Source: Condylostoma magnum (taxonomy: Eukaryota; Ciliophora; Heterotrichea; Heterotrichida; Condylostomatidae). From it: a stretch of DNA of 64,000 bases. Position numbers and translations under genes: made by a program. Of the stretch, positions 35,224 to 45,819 are shown piece after piece. A model generated the notes under the pieces. The model did not search any database and was not told the origin of the DNA. It was given only the letters and a program-made list of their open reading frames with translations. The stretch lies in NCBI GenBank assembly GCA_920105805.1, contig CAKKTI010000084.1, forward strand, positions 1 through 64,000. Reading direction: 5' to 3'. Within the stretch, counting starts at the first letter, position 1. Each line of letters starts with the position of its first letter.

Positions 35224-35871
35224 ATGGTCAGAAATACCTAAAATCAATACATTAGAGGACGCTGGTCAGACCGCGAACACTAGAGATTTGTTGACGCTTT
35301 GAACTTCTACGGGAAAAACTGATAAAGCATAATGAACTATGTAGGAACAAGGACATTGCTCCAGGTAAGGTCTCACGCTTAAAAGTACTTTCAGAAAATC
35401 AAAAAAACTTAAAATAACTGCAGTATAAGCAATCAAAGCTAAATTTTAAACCCTTTGAGGAATCCTGGGCAAGTAAATGAACAAATAAAAAACAAAATTT
35501 CCTAAGCTCAAATGGAATATTTTTAAAGACTTAATCAAATTAATTATTAATTTTGTATAGGTAAATAGCTTATCAAGGGACAAATAGAAAATCAGTTTTA
35601 TAATGATATGATTTCTACTGGTGGAGGTTCAAGTAATAGCTAAAATGAGCTAGAGAGCTGATAAAATTAGTTTAATGTTAATTCAATAATCAAAGGAAAT
35701 GTTAGGCTACTACCTGATATTTTAGAACTAAAAGGAAGTTAGGCTTATAATGATAAGTTTATCTATACTGAATTAAGTAATATTGAATAGTTTAGTAATT
35801 ATATATGCATTTAGAAAATTGTTAAAAATCGTGCAAAGTCCACTTACTTAATATTGAAAATAATCTTTTAG
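35224..35871 (+). CDS. SHAQKYF-class Myb-like protein
   Basis: About 215 residues from ATG 35224. One Myb repeat at the N-terminus: RGRWSDREHQRFVDALNFYG, KNWQSIMNYVGTRTLLQ and the signature VRSHAQKYFQKIKK. This single-repeat class (CCA1/GARP-like) occurs in plants, Dictyostelium and ciliates as DNA-binding regulators. Tryptophan of KNW is TGA. The C-terminus is poorly fixed: TAG 35869-35871 is taken as the stop, but the frame stays open and GTAAAAAGTATTTATTAATAG after it could be a 21-nt intron leading into more coding sequence. Confidence 0.75.
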
Positions 35872-36999
35872 GTAAAAAGTATTTATTAATAGGGAAAATT
35901 CATGAAAATAGCATATTGATTACATTTTATACCATTAAGATGGGATAAGACACTGGCAGATTTGTTTTAAGAGGAGTATTGTTCAAGGATTAATTATTAT
36001 TCGTTTATAAAATAGAATTTTAGTTGATTATAATTAATGAAATTAGAAATATTATTCTATAAATAAGTATTAAGATATATTTGACTAGTCAAATTAGTTA
36101 AAAACAATTAGATAATTAATATAACGATCTAAATTATTAGGTAATTCAATATACTATATTAACAATGCTTTTCACATATCTATTAATGCTATTAGTAAAA
36201 ACGCGTTGTACTAAATAAAAAGTATTACTAAAATTTGAATAGCCTTTTAAGTATGTAATTTGTTAGTTTTGTATTTATAGAATGAATTCTTATTGTTTCA
36301 ATAGAATTAACATATATAAACTGTATTAAGTCGAAAAACTTAATATAAAGTATTTACATATAATAATTAAGTGACACAATCAAATGGGTTTTAGAGTTCC
36401 TTTAACAGGTAATAATTAAACACAATAATATTGTTTCATTATAATTTTGGCTAAAGCATTATCCTCTTAATAGTTATGTAAATTGAATTATGTTTTTATT
36501 GTAATTAGCAACTTAAAATTTTATGCTGATGCATTCGGAAATAATTTGAATGAGGATCATGTAATTAAATAGGTATTGAAGACTGATAATGAGATACTAA
36601 TTAAAAGAATTACATCAAATAATTAAAACATTATTACAATTTAGATATACAATTCTTATATATTAATTCGAAGCTAACTAAGATTTGCTTTAATAGGATT
36701 GTATAAGGATGCTATTGATAAAAATAATATGAAATCAAAGCCATATGATTTTAAATGTTACAAGTAATTTACATTTTTCTTATGCTAAATCAAGTATTCA
36801 CGCTTTAGAAATAATGATGTAAAAAAGTAAAGCAAATCCATAGTGCAATTACATAAAAACTCTTAAAATAATGAAATTTTATATAAAAAATAAAGAGCAA
36901 CTCTACTATAATTCGATAAGTGTATCAGCGGTAGGCACAATCTAAAATAGCAAATTATTATAATAAAATCAAAACTAGAAAGCAAAATCCCATAATAAA
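35872..36999. other. AT-rich region with weak coding signs
   Basis: No gene can be defined. A frame near 35900-36060 (LRWDKTLADLFQEEYCSRIN) and another near 36525-36865 (FYADAFGNNLNEDHVIKQVL, LIGLYKDAIDKNNMKSKPYD) read somewhat like protein. They may be introns and exons of the Myb gene or a separate small gene starting around ATG 36384. Confidence 0.35.
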
Positions 37000-38577
37000 A
37001 TGGAGATTTGCTTATAAAAATTAGTTGATTTATTCGAATTAATAAGTAATAAAGAATCATAAATCCAAACAATCAGAGAATAACTAGTTTTAGAAGCAAA
37101 CTTTGGAGCTAGGCGTATTTTTGATGAAATTGATTACCAAAAACTAGGAAGAATAGGATGCTCGGAGTTAAAAAAGTTTTTATGCCAAAACGGAATTGAG
37201 TGCAGTTATCAAGAATCTTAGTGGATTATCAAAGAATTTGATAGAAATAACAATCTTTGACTAGACTTTGATGAATTTTGTGATATTTTAATCTCTAAGA
37301 CTAATGTTCAAGCAAGACAAAGGTTATTTATGAATAAAGAATAAACCAGTAGTTCTAGGGCTATTCAATTATTCATACACGTATTTTACCTAGAACACGA
37401 TTTCTAGAAAAGTGTCGAAATAGCCAAATAAGGTATAATTGACAACCCTTACTTTAATGTTGGAGATATATTCAATATGCTATCCCAGAATAAGCATTAC
37501 ATAACTGAATAAGATATTGATTACTTTATATACAGGGTGAATTAAAGGAGAATTAATACTAAGGCTGTTATGTATAGACTAGACAAAGATAATAATGGAG
37601 TTTTAGATTACAAAGAACTGTTAGAGGGAATTATTTCTTATGAGTTGGATAACAGAGTACCTGGATATTAAATGACTTAAATTAACAGATCTTCTACCTC
37701 CCCTTTAAGATTCAATTCGACTATGACTACGTAAAAGATCAATGGCAGCAGAAGATAATCAAGATAGAGAACAAGCTCTATTTCCTCTATAGAGAGTATT
37801 AAAAGGGGCTAAAAGGTTTTTGATTAATTATCAGAATATAAGCAGCTACTAAAATCTAAAAGTTAGAAAATAAATTAGGGAAAAGAGCCTAATATTAATA
37901 AAATTACACTTATATTTGGAGAAATGATTTAATGGTCTTAGCACTTGGAGAATTAGAAGAAGGAATTGGCTTTAAGTTATGATTTCGACTTACACAATGT
38001 CTTTGCGATATTTTGTGATTAGTAAGATGATTCAATACAGGTTGATTAAATGTGGCATAAGTTAAAGAAGTTTGGAATTGAAAGAACAAGAACTGAAATC
38101 TAACAACTGTTTAAGAAATTTGGAATAACTGAATTAGATTTCTAAGCTTTTACTGATTTCATTGCCTCAAAAGATCCTATATACAAAAGATTTATTATTG
38201 GTAGATAATAGCATTAGCACATGCCTAGTTAATAGACATTTACAAAGTTACTAAACCTTATTACATCTATTCTGAATTTCAATCAAACCTTTTAAAGATT
38301 AAGGTTAAAGCTTTAAAATTACAATATACTAAAATTGTTCCAGATGATCGATAGAAATCAGAGTGGAGGGATATCTACTGTAGAGCTTAAATATTTTATT
38401 ACAGAGAACAAGCTATTTGCAAATCAAGTTGATTTAATGAATATCAAGATGTGGTTTACTAATAACGAAGATAGAGATATTAAAGTTAATGATTTTTATT
38501 AAATTTGTTATTGAAGTTATTCACATGCTTTTCCTAAAGCTATATTAGAAGGAGAGTTATGCAAAGTTCTCCCATAG
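37000..38577 (+). CDS. Multi-EF-hand calcium-binding protein
   Basis: 525 residues from ATG 37000 (MEICLQKLVDLFELISNKES). Three good EF loops: DRNNNLWLDFDEF, DKDNNGVLDYKEL and DRNQSGGISTVEL, with acidic position-12 residues. Less certain hands lie around FDEIDYQKLGRIGCSELKKF and IFCDQQDDSIQVDQMWHKL. The middle is a Ser/Arg-rich linker. Not assignable to a named family; large EF-hand proteins of this kind are common in ciliate cytoskeleton and cilia. Stop TAG 38575-38577 (alternatively TAA 38581), 54 bp from the stop of the convergent p62-like gene. Confidence 0.72.
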
Positions 38578-38631
38578 ATCTAATATACAAACAAAAAGAA
38601 CTCACCTTATAGGAACTTAACTATAAAATAA

Positions 38632-39642
38632 CTAAAACTTCATTAAGATTTCAACAGCTGAATTCAAATCGCCATATGATTATTTCAATGCTGCTTATAC
38701 TTCATTTATATCTTCAAAGCCCATTTTTTACAGATGTTCAACCTTTTGTTCATCACCTTCCACAACTCGAGTTTACTTTATAAAGGGATGATTATGCTCG
38801 TAATTATTCTCACAGATTTCGCATATCTAAAATTTACATTCATTGCACTTGTAGCATATTCCAATGATCGGCTCTGTCTAGCAATTTCTACATATTTTAC
38901 CTTTGTGAATTACGCTACTAGATAGTCCTAATGACTACTTTTATTTATATCCTTGGACAAACTGCTAAATTGATGATTATACTAAATCAAGTATTTAATC
39001 TTGATTCCACCCCATGTTTATTCCTTGATTTTGAGTTTACGTAGCTATCTTATTACATGGAATCTGCATATCCTCTAGGGTAACATTTTATTATACAGAG
39101 TTCATTTCTCTGCCAATTCCACGATTCTTTTACAGATTAGTCTCAGTTTATTAATTAATCTAACCATAGCTTTCAGGGGCATCATTTCCACCATCTCTTA
39201 TATCATTAGTATAACTCGTTTAATTTTAGTAATTAATTTACTGTGTTCCAACCATATTGTCCTAGGTTTACACCCTAGTATAAGTGTCTGCATTCTTAGT
39301 TTCAATAGCATCTGTTCCTTCCTCTAACGTCTTCGGCTGAACAGTTTCTGTCTATACGGACGATACAGGTTAGTATAGACTAGAGTACATGAGCAACGAT
39401 TCTGGATTTGTTTCTTCTACTATTTATAGCAAAACCCCGCTTTCTACAGAGTATTAAACAGCCTCTCTTAGCTCGATGTCTGTTTGAACAGAAATCAAAT
39501 CCCCGTCTTCATCGGTATAGGTAATTAGAGGCCTTTGCAAGTTAAAATGCTTCTGGAAGTACTAGTTCAATGTTTAAATCTGAATAGACGAGATCGGCAA
39601 CTCAATAGTATTGGTTTTGTATTAGAACTTTATATTTTGCAT
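38632..39642 (-). CDS. SQSTM1: p62/NBR1-like autophagy receptor (PB1-ZZ-UBA)
   Basis: 336 residues from ATG 39642. The N-terminal ~80 residues look like a PB1 domain (MQNIKFQYKTNTIELPISS, LITYTDEDGDLISVQTDIEL acidic OPCA-like motif, then REAVQYSVESG). Near residue 250 is a ZZ zinc finger: HKGKICRNCQTEPIIGICYK, CNECKFQICEICENNYEHNH. The C-terminus is a UBA domain (QKMGFEDINEVQAALKQSYG, DLNSAVEILMKF), ending at TAG 38634-38632. This PB1-ZZ-UBA order is that of SQSTM1/p62 and NBR1, which link ubiquitinated cargo to autophagosomes. No clear LIR was identified in the Gln-rich linker. Confidence 0.85.
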
Positions 39643-39984
39643 TACTAAAATTATTATTTACTATATGTTTTAAAATGGATTTAATAAAGGTAGATTTTCT
39701 TCCGATCTGTGTTAATTTCTACGATTCAAAGGCTCTAGCTGAACTTCAAGAACCTGTTGTATTTACTGCTCCCTTCTTCTTTCTTAATACTTAATAAAAA
39801 GACTACTAAAATAAATAATCAAAGGTAAGCAATAGATTACGCTTGCTCAATAACAATTGCTCGCTTTAGATTTTCTATTTTCTATTTCTATATACTCATA
39901 ATTACTAGAAAGTAAATAACCTAATAACAACTATTTACAACTTACTAAATAAATAGATCCAACAGCACTGATTCATAAGCAATA
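39643..39984. other. Divergent intergenic region with a possible 39-residue frame
   Basis: 342 bp between divergent starts. A plus-strand frame 39675-39794 (MDLIKVDFLPICVNFYDSKA...) ends in tandem TAA TAA and has less AT-biased codons than its surroundings. It could be a small gene or an upstream ORF; nothing else is recognised. Confidence 0.35.
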
Positions 39985-41364
39985 ATGTAAGCAGAACTTC
40001 TCCATTTATAAATTTTGCTTGAAATGACCCAAGAAAATGTTGAAAGGGCTAAATCATGGCTTTGAACAGCGGATTCTTTATACAGTAGATAAGTAAGAGA
40101 AGCCTGTTGTGTTAATATACTAGATGTTTTAGTAATTGACCGCGGCTCCCTCTTAAAATTAATTTTTACAGATGCTAGAGGAGTAGTAAATGTACTAAGA
40201 CCTCCTGAGCTAACAATGGAAGTAGTTTTAACTCATTTCTGAAGAATGCATAAAGTCACTTGTAAAAGTGACACAGTAGAAGATGTTAAAATGATTAATG
40301 ATGGAAGTAGGTTTTTTAAAAGTTAATTGCAGTAAAATATTAAGTAAAGGTAATGTTTAAGATTTTCAAGGGGGCTTTCTATTGATGGAGAGATGGTTGA
40401 ATTAGATGCCTAGTAGTTTGAACAGGAGTTGAGGTATAATTCAGATTTATATATCGTTTTTTAGTCCACACGGCCTTAGTTTCCTCTTACTCCTAGAAAG
40501 TACATACACAAGATTTACTCAGTTAATGACGCGTATAAATCAATCCCGTATGTTATACAGAATGGAGAGAGAGGAGTTGTCAACAACGCAGCATTAGAAA
40601 GGGTTTTACTGGTCTATTCAATCAATATAATAAATGCAATTGAAAAGAACAGATAATGTAGTATAAAAAGCATAGAAAACATATTCATGTAGGACTTTTT
40701 AGGTAAGTTTTGGTGAGAGGGAAGTACTGAGTGTATTGTAGTTTTCAAAGATATAAGAACCATGCCTATTCTAGAATCTCATATAATCATTTACTCAACC
40801 TAGGAATCGTTATAAGAAAAGAAAATCCACTCAAAATCATTTTCATTTATTAGGACAAAAGAACGTCCACAGGCCAGAGTGGTTGAAACAAGGCCATTGC
40901 TTTCTATAACAGGACACAGGTTGAAAAAGTTTATGCCTTCTATTAAAATTCCCTGCAATCCTCCACCTAAGAGAAGCTAATCGCGTCCTGGGAACTAAAA
41001 AATACAAATAAACTGCTCAGGAAATTTTTGTAATCTGCCAGTACGCCTTATGAGCGTATAAAAGCAAAAATTTGTATCATCCAATCTATTTTTTGTAATA
41101 AATAAGGAAATTATCATTGAGGCGTTGAAAAGGACTAGAATTCCAGCAAATGAAACAGATTTTGCTAAAGAGTTCACAAAATTAGTAGGGATTTTCCTCT
41201 AAAGGCAATCTGGAGATAGGAAAAAACACAGATTTTAAGCATAGGATTCAGAAAAATTACTGAGACAATTGCCAAACTCAGATAAAAAGATAGTATGTCT
41301 ATGTGGAATATGCTATAGAATATACTCAATTGCCTGCTGGCAAGAACTTAAACAAACTTTGTAA
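39985..41364 (+). CDS. Hypothetical conserved-looking protein
   Basis: 459 residues from ATG 39985 (MQAELLHLQILLEMTQENVE) to TAA 41362-41364. No family recognised. The residue makeup is that of a folded protein with beta-rich segments (CCVNILDVLVIDRGSLLKLI, LYIVFQSTRPQFPLTPRKYI, SFSFIRTKERPQARVVETRP) and a basic Pro-rich patch (PCNPPPKRSQSRPGN). It ends 5 bp before the next ATG, where protein-like composition switches to another frame, which places the boundary well. Confidence 0.62.
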
Positions 41365-41369
41365 TTAAA

Positions 41370-42341
41370 ATGGTTCGAATAGTTAGAATTGAATAGGGAC
41401 AGTAAGGAAATCTGGAGATCGTTAGGCACTTTGTTATTGGGGCTAAGTGTACTAAGCGTTATTTCTATGCCTTGCTGAATTACATATACGGAAATCCTGC
41501 TACTCAGTTTTATCAAGCAAATTTAATTGATACCAACGGCATTAAAACGGAGTACTAGGGTTTAGATCCAGATTAAACTTACTTTTTAACTTATGAAAAA
41601 CTGGAAAACAGTGTATGTGTGGAGCAGTTTAATTATGAAAACACTGTTTTTCTAGAAGAAGAACTAAAGTAAAGTGATATCTGCTAAGTTTTGCTACCTG
41701 AGGAGTATGTTTTATAGTAAATAGACTAAGCTAAGAGTTATGTATAAGGTTAATTATCTCTTTTAGCTGATAAGAAAGATAGAAATTTTAGTTTTTTAAA
41801 GTCAAAGTTGATTAATGTTAAAACTTAAATTGGATAGCTTAGCTCGATGTTATTAGAATACTAGGCGAATACAGGAAATGCTGTTTAGGGGTTTACTTAA
41901 AGGTATAGCTCCATAAAGAAATTCATTGAAGAGTCTTCCGAAGTTATACAGGACTTGTAACGAGTTTATTAGAACAAGCCACCATCGCCTCCAAAAAGAA
42001 GAATGTTTATAAAAATGAACAATTTTCATCTATAAAATCCTGCAAAGGTAGTTGAGAATAATTTATTAAGAAAAATTAATTATAGGGACATAGATACGAG
42101 TTAATTTACTTAAAGTGAACTTAAGAGATTTTTAAACTTTCATAGTAAATTTAAATCTGAGGATTTCGATATTCCTGCTTCGTAGAATACTCCTTAAAGA
42201 TTATTGAAAATTAATATACCGGAAACACCAGATGATGATAAAACGAGGTCGACTGTAAAGCAAAGCAAGATGATGAGACGGCTATAAAGCAAGGCATAGG
42301 ATGGGACTATAAATTCTTCGAAATCAAGCCTGGCTAATTAG
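41370..42341 (+). CDS. Hypothetical coiled-coil protein
   Basis: 323 residues from ATG 41370 (MVRIVRIEQGQQGNLEIVRH) to tandem TAG TAA 42339-42344. The N-terminal ~90 residues look globular (KRYFYALLNYIYGNPATQFY, DPDQTYFLTYEKLENSV). A coiled coil follows (QIDQAKSYVQGQLSLLADKK, IKKFIEESSEVIQDLQRVYQ), then a basic, acidic-patched tail (IPETPDDDKTRSTVKQSK). Family unknown. Confidence 0.62.
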
Positions 42342-42391
42342 TAAAATATTCTATATAGTTTAATAGCGACTAAATACACAAGATAATTAAA

Positions 42392-42673
42392 ATGGATGCA
42401 TAAAATCAGCGCTTAGAATCATAAATATTATCCTAGTAGTAAAAAAAGGAGTAAAAAAGGATAGAGCGAAGGTACTCGCTTCCGATTTATCATTTTTATT
42501 AAGAATAGTAAGGCAGATTAAGCTAGTATAGTGCATTTACATAAGATAGCACAACAGTTTTATTGAGCTCTAGTTAAGATTCATCAACTGTTATTATACC
42601 TGATAGTTAATCAACACTAATTGACGATTTAGTATACAACTCTTAAGATAATTACAGTATTAATGGCAATTAG
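42392..42673 (+). CDS. Small hypothetical Gln/Ser-rich protein
   Basis: 93 residues from ATG 42392 (MDAQNQRLESQILSQQQKKE) to TAG 42671-42673. Low-complexity N-terminus, then STTVLLSSSQDSSTVIIPDS. Not recognised and not strongly supported, though it fits the regular spacing between its neighbours (50 bp after the upstream stop). Confidence 0.42.
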
Positions 42674-42885
42674 GTAAATATTTGTAAACTTAGCTATTTT
42701 TTATGTTAATTTATTTCTTAATATTCCCTGAATAAATTTGTATCAAATAACTTCAGTACTACCCTATATCCCAAACTATGGAATCCTTTCTACAAGAATT
42801 CCTCCCAACCCCCAAAACTTCTTCCAATCCCCAAACCCACCTCTCCAATAAAAAAAACCAATACTCCATTTTATCCATAAAAAAT

Positions 42886-44139
42886 ATGCTAGGAAGAAAA
42901 CTTCGTCTTGAACAAATCCTCCCCCAATTATCAGGCCAACGTGTCCTAATGCGTGCTGACTTCAACGTCCCGATAAAGGACGGCCGTATAACAGACTCAA
43001 ATCGTATCCAGGCCACTTTGCCTTCAATCCAAGCAGTTCTGGACAATGGAGCTAAGAGCCTAGTCTTGATGTCGCATTTAGGCCGTCCAGACGGCCGCCG
43101 TGATGAAAAGAGTTCTTTACGTCCAGTTGCAGAGCAACTGTAAACTCTCCTAGGCCGCCCAGTGACCTTCCTTGAAGACTGTGTAGGACCTGAAATAGAA
43201 TCAGCCTGTGCCGACCCTGCACCAGGCTCCGTTTTTCTACTAGAGAATCTGAGATTCCACCCAGAAGAAGAAGGAGCAGGAGTAGATGAGTCAGGTAATA
43301 AGTTTAAACCGAGCCAAGAACAAGTACAGACCTTCAGAGACTCTTTAACTCGTCTTGGAGATGTTTATATAAATGATGCATTTGGAACTGCTCATAGAGC
43401 TCATAGTTCAATGGCTGGAATCAATCTACCTTAAAGAGCCGCCGGGTATCTTATGGGAAAGGAGTTAGAGTACTTCTCAAGAGCTCTGGAAAATCCTAAT
43501 AGACCTTTGTTGGTTATTATGGGAGGAGCTAAGGTTTCTGATAAAATTCAGCTTATTAACAATTTGTTGGACAATTGTAATGAAATGATCATTGCTGGCG
43601 GTATGGCTTTTACTTTCAAAAAGGTGTTAGACAATTTAGAGATTGGTAACTCTCTTTTTGATGAGGCCGGTGCCAAGATTGTTTAAGGGATTATTGATAA
43701 GGCTGCTGAAAGGCATGTATAGATTCACCTTCCTACTGATTTTGTATGTGGGGATAAGTTTGAGACTGGCTGCAATGTGCAGACTTACAGCGGGAATATT
43801 CCAGAGGGATTCATGGGATTGGATATAGGCCCAGAGTCGTAAGAGGCTATGGCACAGGCTATACAGAGGGCCGAGACTATTGTATGGAATGGTCCTCCAG
43901 GAGTGTTTGAGATTCCTGAGTTCAGGGCTGGCTCTGAAAGATTTTTCAGGGAAATAGTGGCCGCAACTAGAGATAGAAGAGTTGTTAGCATTGTAGGCGG
44001 CGGGGATACTGCAGCTTTTGCTAAGACTATGGGAGATGAAAGTGATGTAATCAGTCACATTAGTACCGGAGGCGGAGCAAGTTTAGAGTTAATGGAAGGA
44101 AAGGAATTGCCAGGAGCATTGTTTTTGACTGATAATTAG
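42886..44139 (+). CDS. PGK: Phosphoglycerate kinase
   Basis: 417 residues from ATG 42886 ([19 protein letters not shown]), the standard PGK length. It transfers phosphate from 1,3-bisphosphoglycerate to ADP in glycolysis. Motifs: [78 protein letters not shown] and [19 protein letters not shown]; all catalytic elements are intact. An in-frame ATG at 42778 would add 36 Pro/Ser-rich residues, probably leader. The stop TAG 44137-44139, followed by TAA TAG, comes where PGK ends, while five in-frame TAA/TAG are Gln, so the same triplets do both jobs in one gene. Confidence 0.96.
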
Positions 44140-44155
44140 TAATAGATAGGTTTTA

Positions 44156-44998
44156 TTATACTTTGTCTAAATATAGTCGCTTTTGGAGTTCTACTCTAGA
44201 TTTTAGGAGTTAGTGCTTCTCTCAGGCTGATTTTAGTCTGAATGTTAGCTCCTAGGATAGCTTTCATTGTAATTCCTAGTTCTCTAATTCTTAACTCTCC
44301 TTCTTAACTTTCCTTTATGTATGATAAAAGTCAATATTATGCTCTCTTAGTAGTTGCTGCTCTTGCTTTACTTTGATAGTCTGTTCTTATTTAAACTCAC
44401 GTGTTAGGTTATTAGCTTATTATTGTCTTTCAAGATAATCTTTCCTTTCAATTCTATGCTATTCATCTATAATTTATTAGTAAATCTTGTTATTTTTAAT
44501 TCTTTCCTTCCTCATATCCTCTTCTTCTTGCTTAACTTATTCACTTATGTTCTAACGTAATTACTGTTATTGCTTAAACTCCTAGTATTCTCTTTACAAA
44601 AATTCATTAAACTTTTACTATTCCTCAGCCTTTATATTTTTCCAAGCTTTATTAAATTCCTCTCTTCTTAAATTTTGGTCTTAACCTTCTAACAATTTAC
44701 TAGCCCATTCTAGTTTATCAATCACCTATCTATACTGAATCTATCCCTCTATACTCACCTTATACTTCTTTTTAGGTGTATTAAAATCAAAACTTAGCCC
44801 TTTTCTGCTTTGTGGGGTTCTCCTTTAACCATGTAATTTTCTAAGCAATTGATCTGAGTTTCTCCTAGGAGTTTAAACTATGCAATTCACTGATTTCCAA
44901 TCCTGTATTGAGTTTTCTGAGCACTGCACTGAAGATTTGGATGATGAAGACCTTGTAGGAGCTTATAATGACTTTGACTTTTTAACTTCTTTTGACAT
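44156..44998 (-). CDS. Hypothetical coiled-coil protein
   Basis: 280 residues from ATG 44998 (MSKEVKKSKSLQAPTRSSSS) to tandem TAA TAA 44158-44153. A long coiled coil spans residues ~95-275 (RREEFNKAWKNIKAEEQQKF, RQNISEQVKQEEEDMRKERI, TIKVKQEQQLLREHNIDFYH). The N-terminus is Ser-rich and basic. Unassigned; the stop lies 16 bp from the PGK stop on the other strand. Confidence 0.62.
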
Positions 44999-45019
44999 GA
45001 CAATTATATAACGATTTTA

Positions 45020-45814
45020 TTAATCTAACTTTAAATTAGTCTTTAAAAATTGCTCATCAGTCTGATTTAAAGCTCTTATCAGGTCTAACTGAGGGGAAAG
45101 TTAAAAAACACAGCTTCCTCCCATATACGTGATGCTCTGCTCTGTTCCTACCCTATCAGCTGCTATAAAATATCTAGTTTTGCTTTCATTCGAAAGCAAG
45201 GGTGACATTCTCATTATCCAATAGCTCAAAAGTTCTTAAACAGTATCATCAGGTCCTCCAGATGTCCAATTAGTAGAAAATACAACAAAATCTATATTGT
45301 TGTCATTCCAAAAATTAGCCAATTCAAATGCTGTAAAAGGAGCTTCGAATTCATAAGGATTGATATCCATGCATATGCCTAATCCAACCTTTAACTCTTT
45401 GTTCTTGATTGTTATATCAACAGTATCAAACTTTTCACCTTCTATACTCCAGGTTTTATCAACGTAGTATAAAAAGTGTTTTCTATAATTCTTTATTAAT
45501 TATCCCTAAGGATTTAATACCATCATAGCGTTATAGCATGATTCTCCGCTTATTTCAGGATATCCACAAAACACATAGCATCCATATAGCTGGGCCTTTT
45601 GAGCACACCACTAGAATGTAGGGAAATTTTCATTAGGTTATTCAAGAAAAGGAGAAATATCGTTTTTATCTGTGAAGGAATAACCAGGAAATGCCATTTC
45701 AGGTAACACTAAAATATCACATTGATCCAGGCCAGATAATATTCTATCTACCTTAAGTCTTGATTCCGCAGGGTCTTTATATACTGGGCAGAATTGGACA
45801 GATACAACTTCCAT
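45020..45814 (-). CDS. NTA1: Protein N-terminal Asn amidase (nitrilase superfamily, NTA1-like)
   Basis: 264 residues from ATG 45814 (MEVVSVQFCPVYKDPAESR) to tandem TAA TAA 45022-45017. The nitrilase triad is intact: Glu in LPEMAFPGYSF, Lys in YRKHFLYYVDKTW and Cys in GLGICMDINPYEFEAPF. The ICMDINPYEFEAPF context and the following FELANFW match yeast NTA1, which deamidates N-terminal Asn/Gln to feed the Arg/N-degron pathway, better than other nitrilases. It sits between the channel gene (5 bp after its first stop) and a coiled-coil gene. Confidence 0.83.
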
Positions 45815-45819
45815 TTTTA

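Noticed and set aside
35345-35360. GTAAGG in the Myb repeat as a 5' splice site
   Set aside because: It encodes the QVRSHA part of the SHAQKYF signature and is clearly exonic.
42778-42885. N-terminal extension of PGK from ATG 42778 as a targeting peptide
   Set aside because: The stretch is Pro/Ser/Asn-rich without a basic amphipathic helix, and starting at 42886 gives the standard 417-residue enzyme.
43636-44058. 140-residue minus-strand frame opposite PGK
   Set aside because: Antisense shadow of the conserved PGK coding sequence.
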